A stretch of DNA of 15,295 bases from Bacillota bacterium (GCA_023459675.1 JAEWTC010000096.1:1-15295); one strand, 5' to 3'. Positions 6,861 through 14,905 are shown, counted from the first letter of the stretch. Numbers and translations are program-made. Notes: generated by a model from the letters alone, not told the origin.

Positions 6861-7988
6861 ATGGCAATGAAAGACGTAATGGGCATTATTTATACCGGTG
6901 AAAAGGACAGCGTCCTGCGGGAGCTGACCACCATGCGCGCGGTTGCCGCCGTGCCTGTGGCCGGCCGATACCGCGTGATCGATTTTTTGGTTTCGAGCCT
7001 CGTCAACTCCGATATTCCCAACGTGGGCGTGATCATGCAGAAGAATTACCACAGCCTCATGGACCATCTGGGCAGCGGCAAGGAGTGGGATCTGCACGGC
7101 AAGAACAACGGCCTGTTCATCCTGCCGCCGTTCGTCACGTCCGATAACATCGGCGCCTACCAGGGCTCGCTGGAAGCGCTGCACGCCAACCTGGGTTACA
7201 TCCGCCGCAGCCGGCAGGACTACGTGCTGCTGTGCAACAGCCTGATTGTGTTCAACGCCGATTTCCGCGATATGGTGAAAACCTATGAGAAATCCGGCGC
7301 GGACGTCTGCATGATGTACACCAAAAACCCGGAAATGCAGCGCATGGAGCAGGGCATCTATCTGGATGTGGACGAGCAGGGCTTCGTGCTGGACATGGAG
7401 ATCGACCCCACCAAGCCGCGGTATGAAAACACGGCAATGGAAGTGACGTTCCTGAAAAAAGACCTGCTCATCAACCTGATCGACCGGGGCGTGTCCCGCG
7501 GATATCACGATCTGATGCGCAACGTGTTCCAGCGCATGATCCGCGACGCGGGCCTGCGCGTGGCGGGATACGAGTACAAGCAGCCCTGCTACCGCATCGA
7601 CAGCATCCAGAGCTATTTCCACTTCAACATGGAGGTCATCCGGCCGGAGATCCGCAGCAGCCTGTTTTGCGACGCGCGCCCCGTGTACACCAAGCTGCGC
7701 GACGAGATGCCCGCCCGCTATCTGGATCATGCGGTCATGGCCAACTCCATCGTGGCGGACGGCTGCATCGTGGACGCGGAGGTCACCCACAGCGTGCTGT
7801 TCCGCGGCGTGAAGATCGGCAGAGGCGCGCGCGTGAAGAACTGCATCGTGATGCAGGACAGCGTCATCGAGGAAGACGTGGTATTGGAAAACTGCATTCT
7901 GGACAAGCAGGCGGTCATCAAAAAAGGCGTCAAGCTGATCGGCCCGCCGTCCTATCCCATCGTAATCTCGAAAAATATGACCATTTAA
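6861..7988 (+). CDS. glgD: GlgD, non-catalytic ADP-glucose pyrophosphorylase subunit
   Basis: GlgD is a paralogue of GlgC found in Firmicutes that pairs with GlgC and modulates it. The 375-residue protein keeps the fold (MKDVMGIIY at 3-11, VPVAGRYRVIDFLVSSLVNS at 31-50, hexapeptide repeats after about residue 285) but has lost catalytic motifs. The GGxGxRL loop is replaced by TGEKDSVLRE, and the metal-binding SGD of GlgC is CNS at 125-127. I therefore infer a regulatory role. The ATG at 6861 is chosen because AGAGG ends 9 bases upstream; the ATG at 6852 touches that site. ATG 6867 is also possible. It ends 67 bp before glgA, and a strong hairpin lies in between. Confidence 0.93.
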   Translation: MAMKDVMGIIYTGEKDSVLRELTTMRAVAAVPVAGRYRVIDFLVSSLVNSDIPNVGVIMQKNYHSLMDHLGSGKEWDLHGKNNGLFILPPFVTSDNIGAYQGSLEALHANLGYIRRSRQDYVLLCNSLIVFNADFRDMVKTYEKSGADVCMMYTKNPEMQRMEQGIYLDVDEQGFVLDMEIDPTKPRYENTAMEVTFLKKDLLINLIDRGVSRGYHDLMRNVFQRMIRDAGLRVAGYEYKQPCYRIDSIQSYFHFNMEVIRPEIRSSLFCDARPVYTKLRDEMPARYLDHAVMANSIVADGCIVDAEVTHSVLFRGVKIGRGARVKNCIVMQDSVIEEDVVLENCILDKQAVIKKGVKLIGPPSYPIVISKNMTI

Positions 7989-7990
7989 CG

Positions 7991-8035
7991 GTGTCCGCGT
8001 TCAGGCGGGGTCCCGCGGGCGCGGGCAGCGGACAC
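7991..8035 (+). other. Intercistronic hairpin between glgD and glgA
   Basis: GTGTCCGC (7991-7998) pairs perfectly with GCGGACAC (8028-8035). Inside, CCCGC (8012-8016) pairs with GCGGG (8021-8025). No T run follows, so it is not a typical terminator. It may stabilise or cleave the polycistronic mRNA, or adjust glgA expression; that is inference. Confidence 0.7.
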
Positions 8036-8055
8036 ACGTGAAAGGGAGATGAACT

Positions 8056-9498
8056 ATGAAAATCCTATTTGCAGCCAGCGAGTGCGTGCCGTTTATCAAA
8101 ACCGGCGGTCTGGCGGACGTCGTAGGTTCGCTGGCAACGGTGCTGGCAAAGGACGGGCACGACGTGCGGGTGGTGCTGCCGCTGTATACGGCCATCGAGT
8201 TCCAGTGGCAGCAGAAAATGGAGCAGCTGCTGCATTTCGACGTGCAGCTGGGCTGGCGGCGGCAGTACTGCGGCGTGCTGACCCTGCGGCACGACGGAGT
8301 AACCTATTATTTTCTGGACAACAAATACTACTTCGGCAGGCCGTATATTTACGGCCTGGGCGGCGATGAGTACGAGCGCTACAGCTACTTCTGCCGCGCC
8401 GCGCTCAACGCCCTGCCGCTGATCGATTTTCAACCGGATATCATTCACGCGCACGACTGGCAGGCGGGCATGCTGCCTGCGCTCCTCAAAATCCAGTACC
8501 AGCATCTGCCGTTTTACGCGCCCATCCGCACGCTGTTCACCATCCATAACCTCCAGTACCAGGGCATCTTCGGCATCAAAGAGGTGCAGGACGTCATGGG
8601 CTTTGGCGACGGGCTTTGGAGCGCGGACAAGCTGGAGTTTTCCGGCTGCGCCAACTTCATGAAGGCGGGGCTGGTGTACACGGATATCATCACCACCGTC
8701 AGCCCCAGTTACGCGGAGGAAATCACCACCGCGTACTTCGGCGAACGGCTGGACGGGCTGATCCGCGCGCGGAAAAACACGCTCTTCGGCGTGCTCAACG
8801 GCATCGATACCGATCTGTACAACCCCGCGGCCGACCCGCTGATCAGCAGCGCGTATTCGGCGGAGGCGATGGCCGGCAAGGCGGCAGACAAGGAAGCGCT
8901 GCAAAACGAGCTGGGGCTGGAAGTTAACGCCGATATCCCCGTCATCGCGATGATCGGGCGGCTCACCAACCAGAAAGGGCTGGATCTGGTGGATTGCGTG
9001 CTGGGGGAGATCATGGCGGAGCCGGTTCAGCTGGCGATTCTGGGCATGGGCGACGCCCGCTACACCAACCTCTTCAGCTGGGCGGAAACCAAATACCGGG
9101 GCAAGCTCGCCTCGCGCTTCACCATGGACAGCGCGCTTGCGCATAAGATTTACGCGGGCGCTGATTTCTTCCTGATGCCCTCTTTGTTTGAGCCCTGCGG
9201 CTTAAGCCAGATGATCGCCATGCGTTACGGCACCGTGCCCATCGTACGTGAAACCGGCGGCCTTCGGGACACGGTTCTCAGCTACAACGAGGATACCGGC
9301 GAGGGCAACGGGTTTACGTTCCGCAATTACAACGCTCACGATATGCTGGCGGTCATCCGCCGCGCGCTGGAGTTCTTTACGAACCGGCAGGAGCTCGTCG
9401 CGCTGCTTCGTAAGCGCGGCATGCAGGGGGATTATTCCTGGGCGCACAGCGCGAAGGAATACGAAGCCCTGTATCAAAAGGCGCTGGGCCAATCCTGA
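8056..9498 (+). CDS. glgA: Glycogen synthase (ADP-glucose, GT5)
   Basis: GlgA extends alpha-1,4-glucan chains with ADP-glucose. The 480-residue GT-B protein opens with the diagnostic KTGGLADVVGSL (15-26). The second Rossmann domain has MIGRLTNQKGLDLV with R302 and K307, the phosphate-contacting pair with the same 5-residue spacing as E. coli R300/K305. LFEPCGLSQMIAMRYGTVPI includes E379 and is followed by VRETGGLRDTV. Length is normal for the family. The start at 8056 has AAGGGAGA upstream. It is the last gene of the glg operon; its TGA is immediately followed by the reversed stop codon of bioY, with no room for a dedicated terminator. Confidence 0.97.
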   Translation: MKILFAASECVPFIKTGGLADVVGSLATVLAKDGHDVRVVLPLYTAIEFQWQQKMEQLLHFDVQLGWRRQYCGVLTLRHDGVTYYFLDNKYYFGRPYIYGLGGDEYERYSYFCRAALNALPLIDFQPDIIHAHDWQAGMLPALLKIQYQHLPFYAPIRTLFTIHNLQYQGIFGIKEVQDVMGFGDGLWSADKLEFSGCANFMKAGLVYTDIITTVSPSYAEEITTAYFGERLDGLIRARKNTLFGVLNGIDTDLYNPAADPLISSAYSAEAMAGKAADKEALQNELGLEVNADIPVIAMIGRLTNQKGLDLVDCVLGEIMAEPVQLAILGMGDARYTNLFSWAETKYRGKLASRFTMDSALAHKIYAGADFFLMPSLFEPCGLSQMIAMRYGTVPIVRETGGLRDTVLSYNEDTGEGNGFTFRNYNAHDMLAVIRRALEFFTNRQELVALLRKRGMQGDYSWAHSAKEYEALYQKALGQS

Positions 9499-10053
9499 TC
9501 AGAACCGCAGGGCCTTGACGCGGGCAGGCAGCGTTTTCACCGCGGCCGCCGCGACGCCCAGCTTGATCAGATCCGGGATGATGAACGGGACCACGCACAT
9601 GGAAAGCGCCGTCGATAGGCCGATCGCGCCGTAAGCCCGCGCGTAGAACAGCATGAACCAGGCGGTGCCGAAGGCGTAATCCACAAGCAATCCGGCGATC
9701 ATCCCCAGAATCATCGTGGGGAAATACCCGCTTCTCTTCGCCGTGATCAGCCAGTATACAAGCGCGGCGAACAAAAAGCCGATCAGGTAACCGCCCGTAA
9801 TGCCCGCAAGCATGCCCAGCCCGCCGCGGAACCCGGAAAACACGGGGATCCCGATCAGGCCCAGCAGCAGATAGACCGTAACCGTCAGCGCGGCGCGCCT
9901 GCCGCCCAAAAGCCCCATGGTGAGAAACAGTCCCATCGTCTGCAGGGTGAAGGGCACGGCGGCGGGAATGGCTATCCAGGCGCATACGGCGATCAGCACC
10001 GCGAACAGCGCGCTGATTACCATGTCTTTCACGGTGAATTTCTTAGAAACCAT
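9499..10053 (-). CDS. bioY: BioY, biotin ECF transporter S component
   Basis: BioY is the membrane substrate-binding component of the biotin energy-coupling factor transporter. The 184-residue protein is hydrophobic with about six membrane segments (roughly 12-30, 33-50, 54-72, 78-102, 113-135, 146-172). Family features include VPFTLQTMGLFL, GGLGMLAGITGGYLIGFL and the late PFIIPDLIKLGVAAA helix. The ATPase and EcfT subunits are not in the window; it may use a shared ECF module or work alone. The ATG at 10051-10053 has AAAGGGA upstream. A BirA-type operator in the promoter supports biotin-responsive control and the assignment. It is convergent with glgA; the stop codons abut, forming TGATCA. 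Confidence 0.93.
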   Translation of the reverse strand: MVSKKFTVKDMVISALFAVLIAVCAWIAIPAAVPFTLQTMGLFLTMGLLGGRRAALTVTVYLLLGLIGIPVFSGFRGGLGMLAGITGGYLIGFLFAALVYWLITAKRSGYFPTMILGMIAGLLVDYAFGTAWFMLFYARAYGAIGLSTALSMCVVPFIIPDLIKLGVAAAAVKTLPARVKALRF

Positions 10054-10079
10054 GCGTTGATCATCCCTTTCCGAACCAC

Positions 10080-10108
10080 ACCTTACCAGAGGATGGACAG
10101 AATGTCAA
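10080..10108 (-). promoter_or_regulatory. Candidate bioY promoter
   Basis: On the minus strand TTGACA (10108-10103) is a consensus -35. A weak -10, TAAGGT (10085-10080), follows after 17 bases. The -35 lies inside the left half of the BirA-like operator, so a bound repressor would block it. Confidence 0.55.
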
Positions 10109-10121
10109 CTAAAAATAGATT
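10094..10121 (+). promoter_or_regulatory. Weak candidate promoter for the alpha-glucuronidase gene
   Basis: On the plus strand TGGACA (10094-10099) and TAGATT (10116-10121) are 16 bases apart; TATAGG at 10121 is an alternative -10. The match is modest. If real, it overlaps the BirA-like operator. Confidence 0.35.
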
Positions 10122-10133
10122 ATAGGTTGACAA
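10102..10133. promoter_or_regulatory. BirA (biotin repressor) operator-like inverted repeat
   Basis: ATGTCAACT (10102-10110) and GGTTGACAA (10125-10133) are 9-base arms separated by 14 bases, with seven central positions (TGTCAAC/GTTGACA) perfectly complementary. This fits the BirA site form TTGTnAACC-N14/15-GGTTnACAA described for Firmicutes (from memory). Its position directly upstream of bioY is the expected one. Confidence 0.8.
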
Positions 10134-10152
10134 TTAAGCGAGGAGCGCATCG

Positions 10153-11964
10153 ATGGAGTATGCCAAATGCTGGCTGACCGAAGCCGCCGTGCCAGAATCC
10201 TTGAAAACCCCGCCGGAGGCCGCCCGCTGGGAGCTTGCCCAGGCCGGGCTCCACTGTACGCTGACCGTGGATCCGGCGCTCCGGGATTCGTACGCGATCG
10301 CGGCGGACGGCGGCACGATCACCGGCGGCGAAATCGGCGTGCTCTATGGCGTATACCGCCTTCTGGAGTGGAAGCGCGCCGGGCGGGAGCTTCCGCAAGG
10401 CATGGAAAGCCCCGCGTTTTCGCTGCGGATGATCGACCACTGGGACGCGATGCAGGGCCACGTGGAACGCGGCTACGCGGGGCGTTCCCTTTTCTTTGAA
10501 GACGGCGGTTTCCGGGGCGACGACGCGCGGCTGCGCGCATACGCGCGCCTGCTTGCGTCCGTCCACGTCAACGCGATCAGCCTGAACAACGTCAACGTCG
10601 TCGAACCCGCGCAGGATTTGATCGGCGAGCGCTTTCTGCCCGGCGTTAAGCATATCGCGGACATCTTCCGGGCGTTTGGCGTCCGCATCCTGTTGTCGGT
10701 GGATTACGCCATGCCGGTGCGAAGCGGGCTTGCGACCGCCGATCCGCTGGACGCGCAGGCGCAGGCCTGGTGGCTTGCCTGCGCGGAGCGGATCTATGAG
10801 TCCATTCCGGATTTCTGCGGTTTTCTGGTCAAGGCGGACAGCGAGTTCCGCCCCGGGCCCTACACCTACGGGCGCAACCACGCGCAGGGCGCCAACATGC
10901 TGGCGCGCGCGCTGCGGCCCTTCGGCGGCGTGGTGATCTGGCGCTGCTTTGTGTATAACTGCCGCCAGGACTGGCGCGATACGAAAACCGACCGTCCCAA
11001 AGCCGCGTACGATAACTATGCCCATCTGGACGGGCAGTTTGACGGGAACGTGATTTTGCAGATCAAGAACGGCCCGTTCGATTTTCAGGTGCGCGAGCCT
11101 GTATCCCCGCTGTTTTACGCGATGCCGGGTACCGGCAAGGCGCTGGAATTCCAGCTCGCGCAGGAGTACACCGGCCAGCAGATCGATCTGTACGCCATGC
11201 AGGGCATGTTCAACGAAGTGCTTGCGGAAATCCCGCAAGGGAACATCCGGGCGATCGCGGCGGTTTCCAACACCGGCCGCGACGCGTGCTGGACGGGGCA
11301 CCCCTTCGCCCAACTGAACCTCTATGCCTACGGACAAACCGCGTGGCGGCCCCTGCAGGATTTCCGGGAGACCACCGAGCGCTGGGCGAAGCTCAGCTAC
11401 GCACTGGCGGGGAAAGCGCTGCAAACGCTAACGGATCTGCTGCTGCAAAGCCGCGCCGTATACGAGAAGTACACCGCCCCGCTGGGCGTCTGCTGGATGG
11501 TCAACCCCAACCACCATTACGGCCCCAGCCCCATGGGGTACGAGTATTCCGCCTGGGGCACCTATCACCGCGCCGATCACACCGCCATCGGGATCGACCG
11601 CACCGCCGCGGGCACGGGGTATCTGTCGCAGTATCCGCAGGAGGTTCAGGCGCGGTATGCCACGCCCGAGGCCTGCCCGGATCATTTGCTGCTGTTCTTT
11701 CACCGCCTGCCCTACGCGTACCGCATGCGGGACGGCCGCACCCTGCTCAGGCGGATTTTGGACGACCATACCGAGGCGTTTGCGGATGCGCAGGCGCTTG
11801 CGGCCTCCCTTCACAGCTTGCGGGGCAGCCTGCCTGCGGACGTGTACGCCCTCGCCGCGGAGCGCATGGACCGGCAGTTGCTGAACGCCCGGGAGTGGTG
11901 CGACGTGCTGAAGGATTTCTTCTGCCGGCTCTCCGGCGCGGACGCGGCAACCGCCGATCTATAA
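10153..11964 (+). CDS. aguA: Alpha-glucuronidase, GH67
   Basis: GH67 enzymes remove (4-O-methyl)-glucuronic acid linked alpha-1,2 to the non-reducing terminal xylose of short xylo-oligosaccharides. The 603-residue protein shows SLRMIDHWDAMQGHVERGYA, then GRSLF (90-114); VKADSEFRPGPYTYGRNH (226-243) with general acid E231; DGQFDGNVILQIKNGPFDFQ, then VREPVSP, with D310; and FQLAQEYTGQQ with E338. The spacings E231-D310 (79) and D310-E338 (28) equal those I recall for Geobacillus AguA (285, 364, 392). The N-terminal domain is about 54 residues shorter and the C-terminal part about 22 shorter than that enzyme (~679 residues). No signal peptide, so cytoplasmic. GAGGAG lies 7 bases before the ATG. 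It is 18 bp upstream of the GH8 gene, with which it forms an operon, and divergent from bioY. Confidence 0.95.
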   Translation: MEYAKCWLTEAAVPESLKTPPEAARWELAQAGLHCTLTVDPALRDSYAIAADGGTITGGEIGVLYGVYRLLEWKRAGRELPQGMESPAFSLRMIDHWDAMQGHVERGYAGRSLFFEDGGFRGDDARLRAYARLLASVHVNAISLNNVNVVEPAQDLIGERFLPGVKHIADIFRAFGVRILLSVDYAMPVRSGLATADPLDAQAQAWWLACAERIYESIPDFCGFLVKADSEFRPGPYTYGRNHAQGANMLARALRPFGGVVIWRCFVYNCRQDWRDTKTDRPKAAYDNYAHLDGQFDGNVILQIKNGPFDFQVREPVSPLFYAMPGTGKALEFQLAQEYTGQQIDLYAMQGMFNEVLAEIPQGNIRAIAAVSNTGRDACWTGHPFAQLNLYAYGQTAWRPLQDFRETTERWAKLSYALAGKALQTLTDLLLQSRAVYEKYTAPLGVCWMVNPNHHYGPSPMGYEYSAWGTYHRADHTAIGIDRTAAGTGYLSQYPQEVQARYATPEACPDHLLLFFHRLPYAYRMRDGRTLLRRILDDHTEAFADAQALAASLHSLRGSLPADVYALAAERMDRQLLNAREWCDVLKDFFCRLSGADAATADL

Positions 11965-11982
11965 TTTGGGAGGGTTCAACCT

Positions 11983-13083
11983 ATGAAAACGACCCCTAAT
12001 CTGCTGGCTGCCGCCGGGATTCCCGAACAGGAGATCGCAAAGCGGATTGCCGATACCGAAAACGCGATCTTTCTCGATCCCGCGGAGCGCTTCTATTTTG
12101 AAACCGGCGGCGACGCCGGCTATATGATGGACACCGGCAACTTCGACGCGCGTACGGAAGGCATGAGCTACGGCATGATGATGGCTGTGCAGCGCGGCCG
12201 CAAAGATATTTTCGACCGCCTCTGGACGTTCAGCCTGCGGTATATGCACAACGCGAATGGCCCGTACGCGGGGTATTTCGCCTGGTCCGTCCAGCCGGAC
12301 GGCGCCCGGAATTCCGACGGCCCGGCGCCAGACGGCGAGGAGTATTACGCCATGGCCCTGTTCTTTGCCGCCGCGCGCTGGGGTTCGGCCGAGCCGCCGT
12401 TTGATTATGCCGCGCAGGCGCGCGCCATTCTCCGCCACGCCGTGCACCAGCCGCAGCTTATAAAAGGCGGCCATGCCATGTGGGACGAGGAAACGGCGCT
12501 GATCCGCTTCGTGCCCGAGCTTCCCTTCAGCGATCCGTCCTACCACCTGCCGCATTTTTACGAACGCTTCGCCCTGCTGGCCGACCCGGCGGACCGCCCC
12601 TTCTGGCAGCGCGCCGCGCAGGCGAGCCGCAGCTATCTGGCGCTGGCCTGCCACCCGCAAACCGGCCTTGCGCCCGAGTATGCCCATTATAACGGCAAGC
12701 CGGAAACCGAACACGGGCACGGGGATTTCTTTTCCGACGCCTACCGGGTGGCCATGAACATCGGGCTAGACAGCGCCTGGTGCGGGCAAAGGCCGGAGTA
12801 CCGGACGATCGCCGACAATCTCCAGCGCTTCCTGTGGGGCAGGGAGCCCTTCCAAACCTATACCGTAGCGGGCGAGCCCAAAAACCCGCCCGCCCTGCAC
12901 CCCACGGCGGTCATCGCCACCACGGCGGCCGCTTCCCTGGCAACGGATACGCCGCTTTCCCGCGCGTGGGTGCAAAAATTCTGGAACACGCCGCCGCGCA
13001 CGGGCGACAGGCGCTACTACGACAACTGCCTGTATTTCTTCTGTCTGCTCATGCTTTCGGGCGAATACCGCTGCTACGCCTAG
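11983..13083 (+). CDS. Reducing-end xylose-releasing exo-oligoxylanase, GH8 (Rex)
   Basis: Rex (EC 3.2.1.156) cleaves one xylose from the reducing end of xylo-oligosaccharides by an inverting mechanism. The 366-residue protein has the GH8 general acid E59 in TEGMSYGMMMAVQ, D117 in PAPDGEEYYAM and base D252 in FFSDAYRVAMNIGLD. All three share a constant 11-residue offset from Bacillus halodurans Rex (70, 128, 263, from memory). The Leu-His-Pro kink (305-307) that blocks the +2 subsite and separates Rex from GH8 endoxylanases is present in PALHPTAV. There is no signal peptide, so it acts in the cytoplasm on imported oligosaccharides. GGGAGGG lies 8 bases before the ATG. Pairing with GH67 immediately upstream supports step-wise breakdown of aldouronic acids. 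Confidence 0.94.
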   Translation: MKTTPNLLAAAGIPEQEIAKRIADTENAIFLDPAERFYFETGGDAGYMMDTGNFDARTEGMSYGMMMAVQRGRKDIFDRLWTFSLRYMHNANGPYAGYFAWSVQPDGARNSDGPAPDGEEYYAMALFFAAARWGSAEPPFDYAAQARAILRHAVHQPQLIKGGHAMWDEETALIRFVPELPFSDPSYHLPHFYERFALLADPADRPFWQRAAQASRSYLALACHPQTGLAPEYAHYNGKPETEHGHGDFFSDAYRVAMNIGLDSAWCGQRPEYRTIADNLQRFLWGREPFQTYTVAGEPKNPPALHPTAVIATTAAASLATDTPLSRAWVQKFWNTPPRTGDRRYYDNCLYFFCLLMLSGEYRCYA

Positions 13084-13106
13084 CGTAAGTAAATCGTTTT
13101 CAGCGC

Positions 13107-13157
13107 CTTGCCGCGAATCTTGAGTTTCTCAGGGTACAGGTTGCGCGGCGGGCATTT
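13107..13157 (+). terminator. Possible terminator after the GH8 gene
   Basis: A 9-bp stem (13107-13115 with 13144-13152, two G-T pairs) encloses a smaller stem, CTTGAG (13119-13124) with CTCAGG (13128-13133), and is followed by CATTTTG. The T run is short and the loop long, so termination would be partial at best. Confidence 0.35.
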
Positions 13158-13174
13158 TGCGGGCGGTCAAACCA

Positions 13175-13183
13175 TGGTATGCT
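13175..13183 (+). promoter_or_regulatory. Extended -10 promoter for the solute-binding protein gene
   Basis: TGG-TATGCT fits an extended -10 (TGn-TATnnT). The best -35 upstream (TTGCGG at 13157-13162, spacer 15) is poor, which is common for extended -10 or activator-dependent promoters. The start site would be near 13190. Confidence 0.45.
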
Positions 13184-13197
13184 AACTCTACAGTACC

Positions 13198-13211
13198 ACC
13201 GCCGAGGCGGT
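13198..13211 (+). other. Leader hairpin before the solute-binding protein gene
   Basis: ACCGC (13198-13202) and GCGGT (13207-13211) pair around the loop CGAG, just upstream of the ribosome site. At the expected 5' end of the transcript such a hairpin could protect the mRNA from decay. It is short, and the role is inference. Confidence 0.4.
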
Positions 13212-13234
13212 AGATAAATTGAGGAGGAGTAACC

Positions 13235-14887
13235 ATGCGTAAAATCGTAGCCCTGTTGCTAGCGCTCGCTCTGCTGGCAAGCCTGGTCGCCGTTCCCGTG
13301 TTTGCCATGGCAGCCGACGAACCGTTGACCGTTACCGTCTTTTGTGGGGATCCGCGCGATCAGCCCACGTCCGACAACAAAGTGTTCAAAATGATCGAGG
13401 AAGAATTCGGCCTGAAATTTGAGTTCGAATTCCTTGCCGGCGATCTGGACGAGACCCTGGGCGTGAAAATCGCGGGTCAGGACTACGCCGACCTGATGGA
13501 CGGCGGCAACAGCGCGGAGAAGCTGATCGCTGCCGGCGCGCTGATCAACCTGATGGATTACATCAACGCGGAAGACACCCCCAACCTCTACGCCCACATT
13601 GAGCCTTACCTCAAGCGGCTGCTCAACGAAAACGGCGAACTCTTCATCGTCCCCAACTACGGCCGCAACTACAACAGCAACGATTACGGCCTGAACTATG
13701 TCAACGGCCCGGCGTTCTTCGTACAGAAGAAGGTCCTTGCCTGGGACAACTATCCCATGATCAAGACGATGGATGAGTACTTCGACCTCATCGAGCGTTA
13801 CATCGCCGCGAACCCGACCAATGAAAACGGCGCCGCCAACGAAGGCTTCGTCATCCTGTGCGACAGCTGGCGCGCGTTCTGCCTGTTCAACCCCGTCCAG
13901 CACCTCATGGGCCGCCCCAACGACGGCGACGTGATCGTGGACATCGACAACAACTACAAGACCGAAGCATACGTCATCCAGGACTATGCCAAGCACTACT
14001 ACAAAAAGCTCAACGAAATGTTCCACAAGGGCCTCATCTCGCAGGATACCTTCGTGATGAACTATGACCAGTACATTGCCAAGCTCTCCAGCGGCACCGT
14101 GGTCGGCATGTTCGACCAGGCCTGGGACTTCCAGACGGCGACCGACGCCCTGCGCGCGGCCGAAATGTTTGAAGACACCTACCAGGGCCTGCCGATCGTC
14201 TACTCTGCGGAGCAGGCCGGCAAAGAGATCACCGAACATTACCTCAATGGCTCCGTCATCAACGTCAACCGCGGCTTCGGTATCAGCGTGAACTGCGAAA
14301 ACCCCGAGCGGCTGATTGCGTTCATGGAAGCGATGCTTGACGACAAATGGCAGAAGATCGTCTGGTGGGGCATTGAAGGCGAAGACTACTACGTAGAAAA
14401 CGGCCGCATGCTCCGCACCTACGACCAGATCCAAAACGCCGCCAACGCGGTTTGGAGAAACGCCAACAGCGCCTATGTGCTGACCAATTCCATGCCCAAG
14501 AAACAGGGCGAAATGGACGACGGCAACAAGTGGGATCCCGCTGCGCAGCCGGAGAACTATTTCCTCCAGATGAACGAATACGACAAGGCTTTCCTCTCGG
14601 CTTACAACATGAAGCAGCCGCTGGACTTCTTCAATCCCCCGATCACCATCGCGCCCTACGGCGAAGCGTGGCAGATCGACGTGACGGTTGACCAGGATGC
14701 CAACGACGCCAAAGCGGCCTTCCAGGATGCGCAGCGCAGGCTGCTGCCGCAGGTCATCATGTGCGACGAGAGCGAGTTCGACGCCAAGTGGCAGGAATTC
14801 GTGGACGCCGTCGTGGCGATCCCGATCACGGACTTCGTGGACTTCATGCAGGAGCAGATTTTGAGCCTCGTGGAGAAGAACAGCTAA
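13235..14887 (+). CDS. ABC transporter solute-binding protein, CUT1/LplA-like, probable aldouronate or xylo-oligosaccharide binder
   Basis: This 550-residue secreted protein captures oligosaccharides for an ABC importer. Residues 1-26 are a classic signal peptide (MRK, hydrophobic 4-22, AMA before the cut). The mature part has the family-1 binding-protein pattern: LTVTVFCGDPRDQPTSDNKV, GLKFEFEFLAGD, DYADLMDGGNSAEKLIAAGA, then LINLMDYI, and aromatic-rich late segments (WQKIVWWGIEGEDYYVENGR), as in LplA-type proteins of glucuronoxylan gene clusters. Substrate is inferred from the GH67 and GH8 genes immediately upstream. No lipobox cysteine follows the signal peptide (first Cys is residue 37), unusual for a Gram-positive binding protein. 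GGAGGAG lies 7 bases before the ATG, a strong site fitting high expression. A permease gene appears to follow after a 298-bp structured gap. Confidence 0.9.
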   Translation: MRKIVALLLALALLASLVAVPVFAMAADEPLTVTVFCGDPRDQPTSDNKVFKMIEEEFGLKFEFEFLAGDLDETLGVKIAGQDYADLMDGGNSAEKLIAAGALINLMDYINAEDTPNLYAHIEPYLKRLLNENGELFIVPNYGRNYNSNDYGLNYVNGPAFFVQKKVLAWDNYPMIKTMDEYFDLIERYIAANPTNENGAANEGFVILCDSWRAFCLFNPVQHLMGRPNDGDVIVDIDNNYKTEAYVIQDYAKHYYKKLNEMFHKGLISQDTFVMNYDQYIAKLSSGTVVGMFDQAWDFQTATDALRAAEMFEDTYQGLPIVYSAEQAGKEITEHYLNGSVINVNRGFGISVNCENPERLIAFMEAMLDDKWQKIVWWGIEGEDYYVENGRMLRTYDQIQNAANAVWRNANSAYVLTNSMPKKQGEMDDGNKWDPAAQPENYFLQMNEYDKAFLSAYNMKQPLDFFNPPITIAPYGEAWQIDVTVDQDANDAKAAFQDAQRRLLPQVIMCDESEFDAKWQEFVDAVVAIPITDFVDFMQEQILSLVEKNS

Positions 14888-14905
14888 CCATCCGTTTCCG
14901 TCTTA

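Noticed and set aside
6270..7790. 506-codon minus-strand open frame opposite glgC/glgD
   Set aside because: A histidine/valine-rich shadow of two well-supported plus-strand genes; no start signal or domain.
10120..11424. 434-codon minus-strand open frame opposite the alpha-glucuronidase gene
   Set aside because: Composition is typical of an antisense frame in GC-rich coding DNA, and the sense strand carries a complete GH67 active site.
13259..14434. 391-codon minus-strand open frame opposite the binding-protein gene
   Set aside because: Very rich in Val, Asp and His as expected from the complement of a GC-rich gene; the sense strand encodes a signal peptide and a binding-protein fold.
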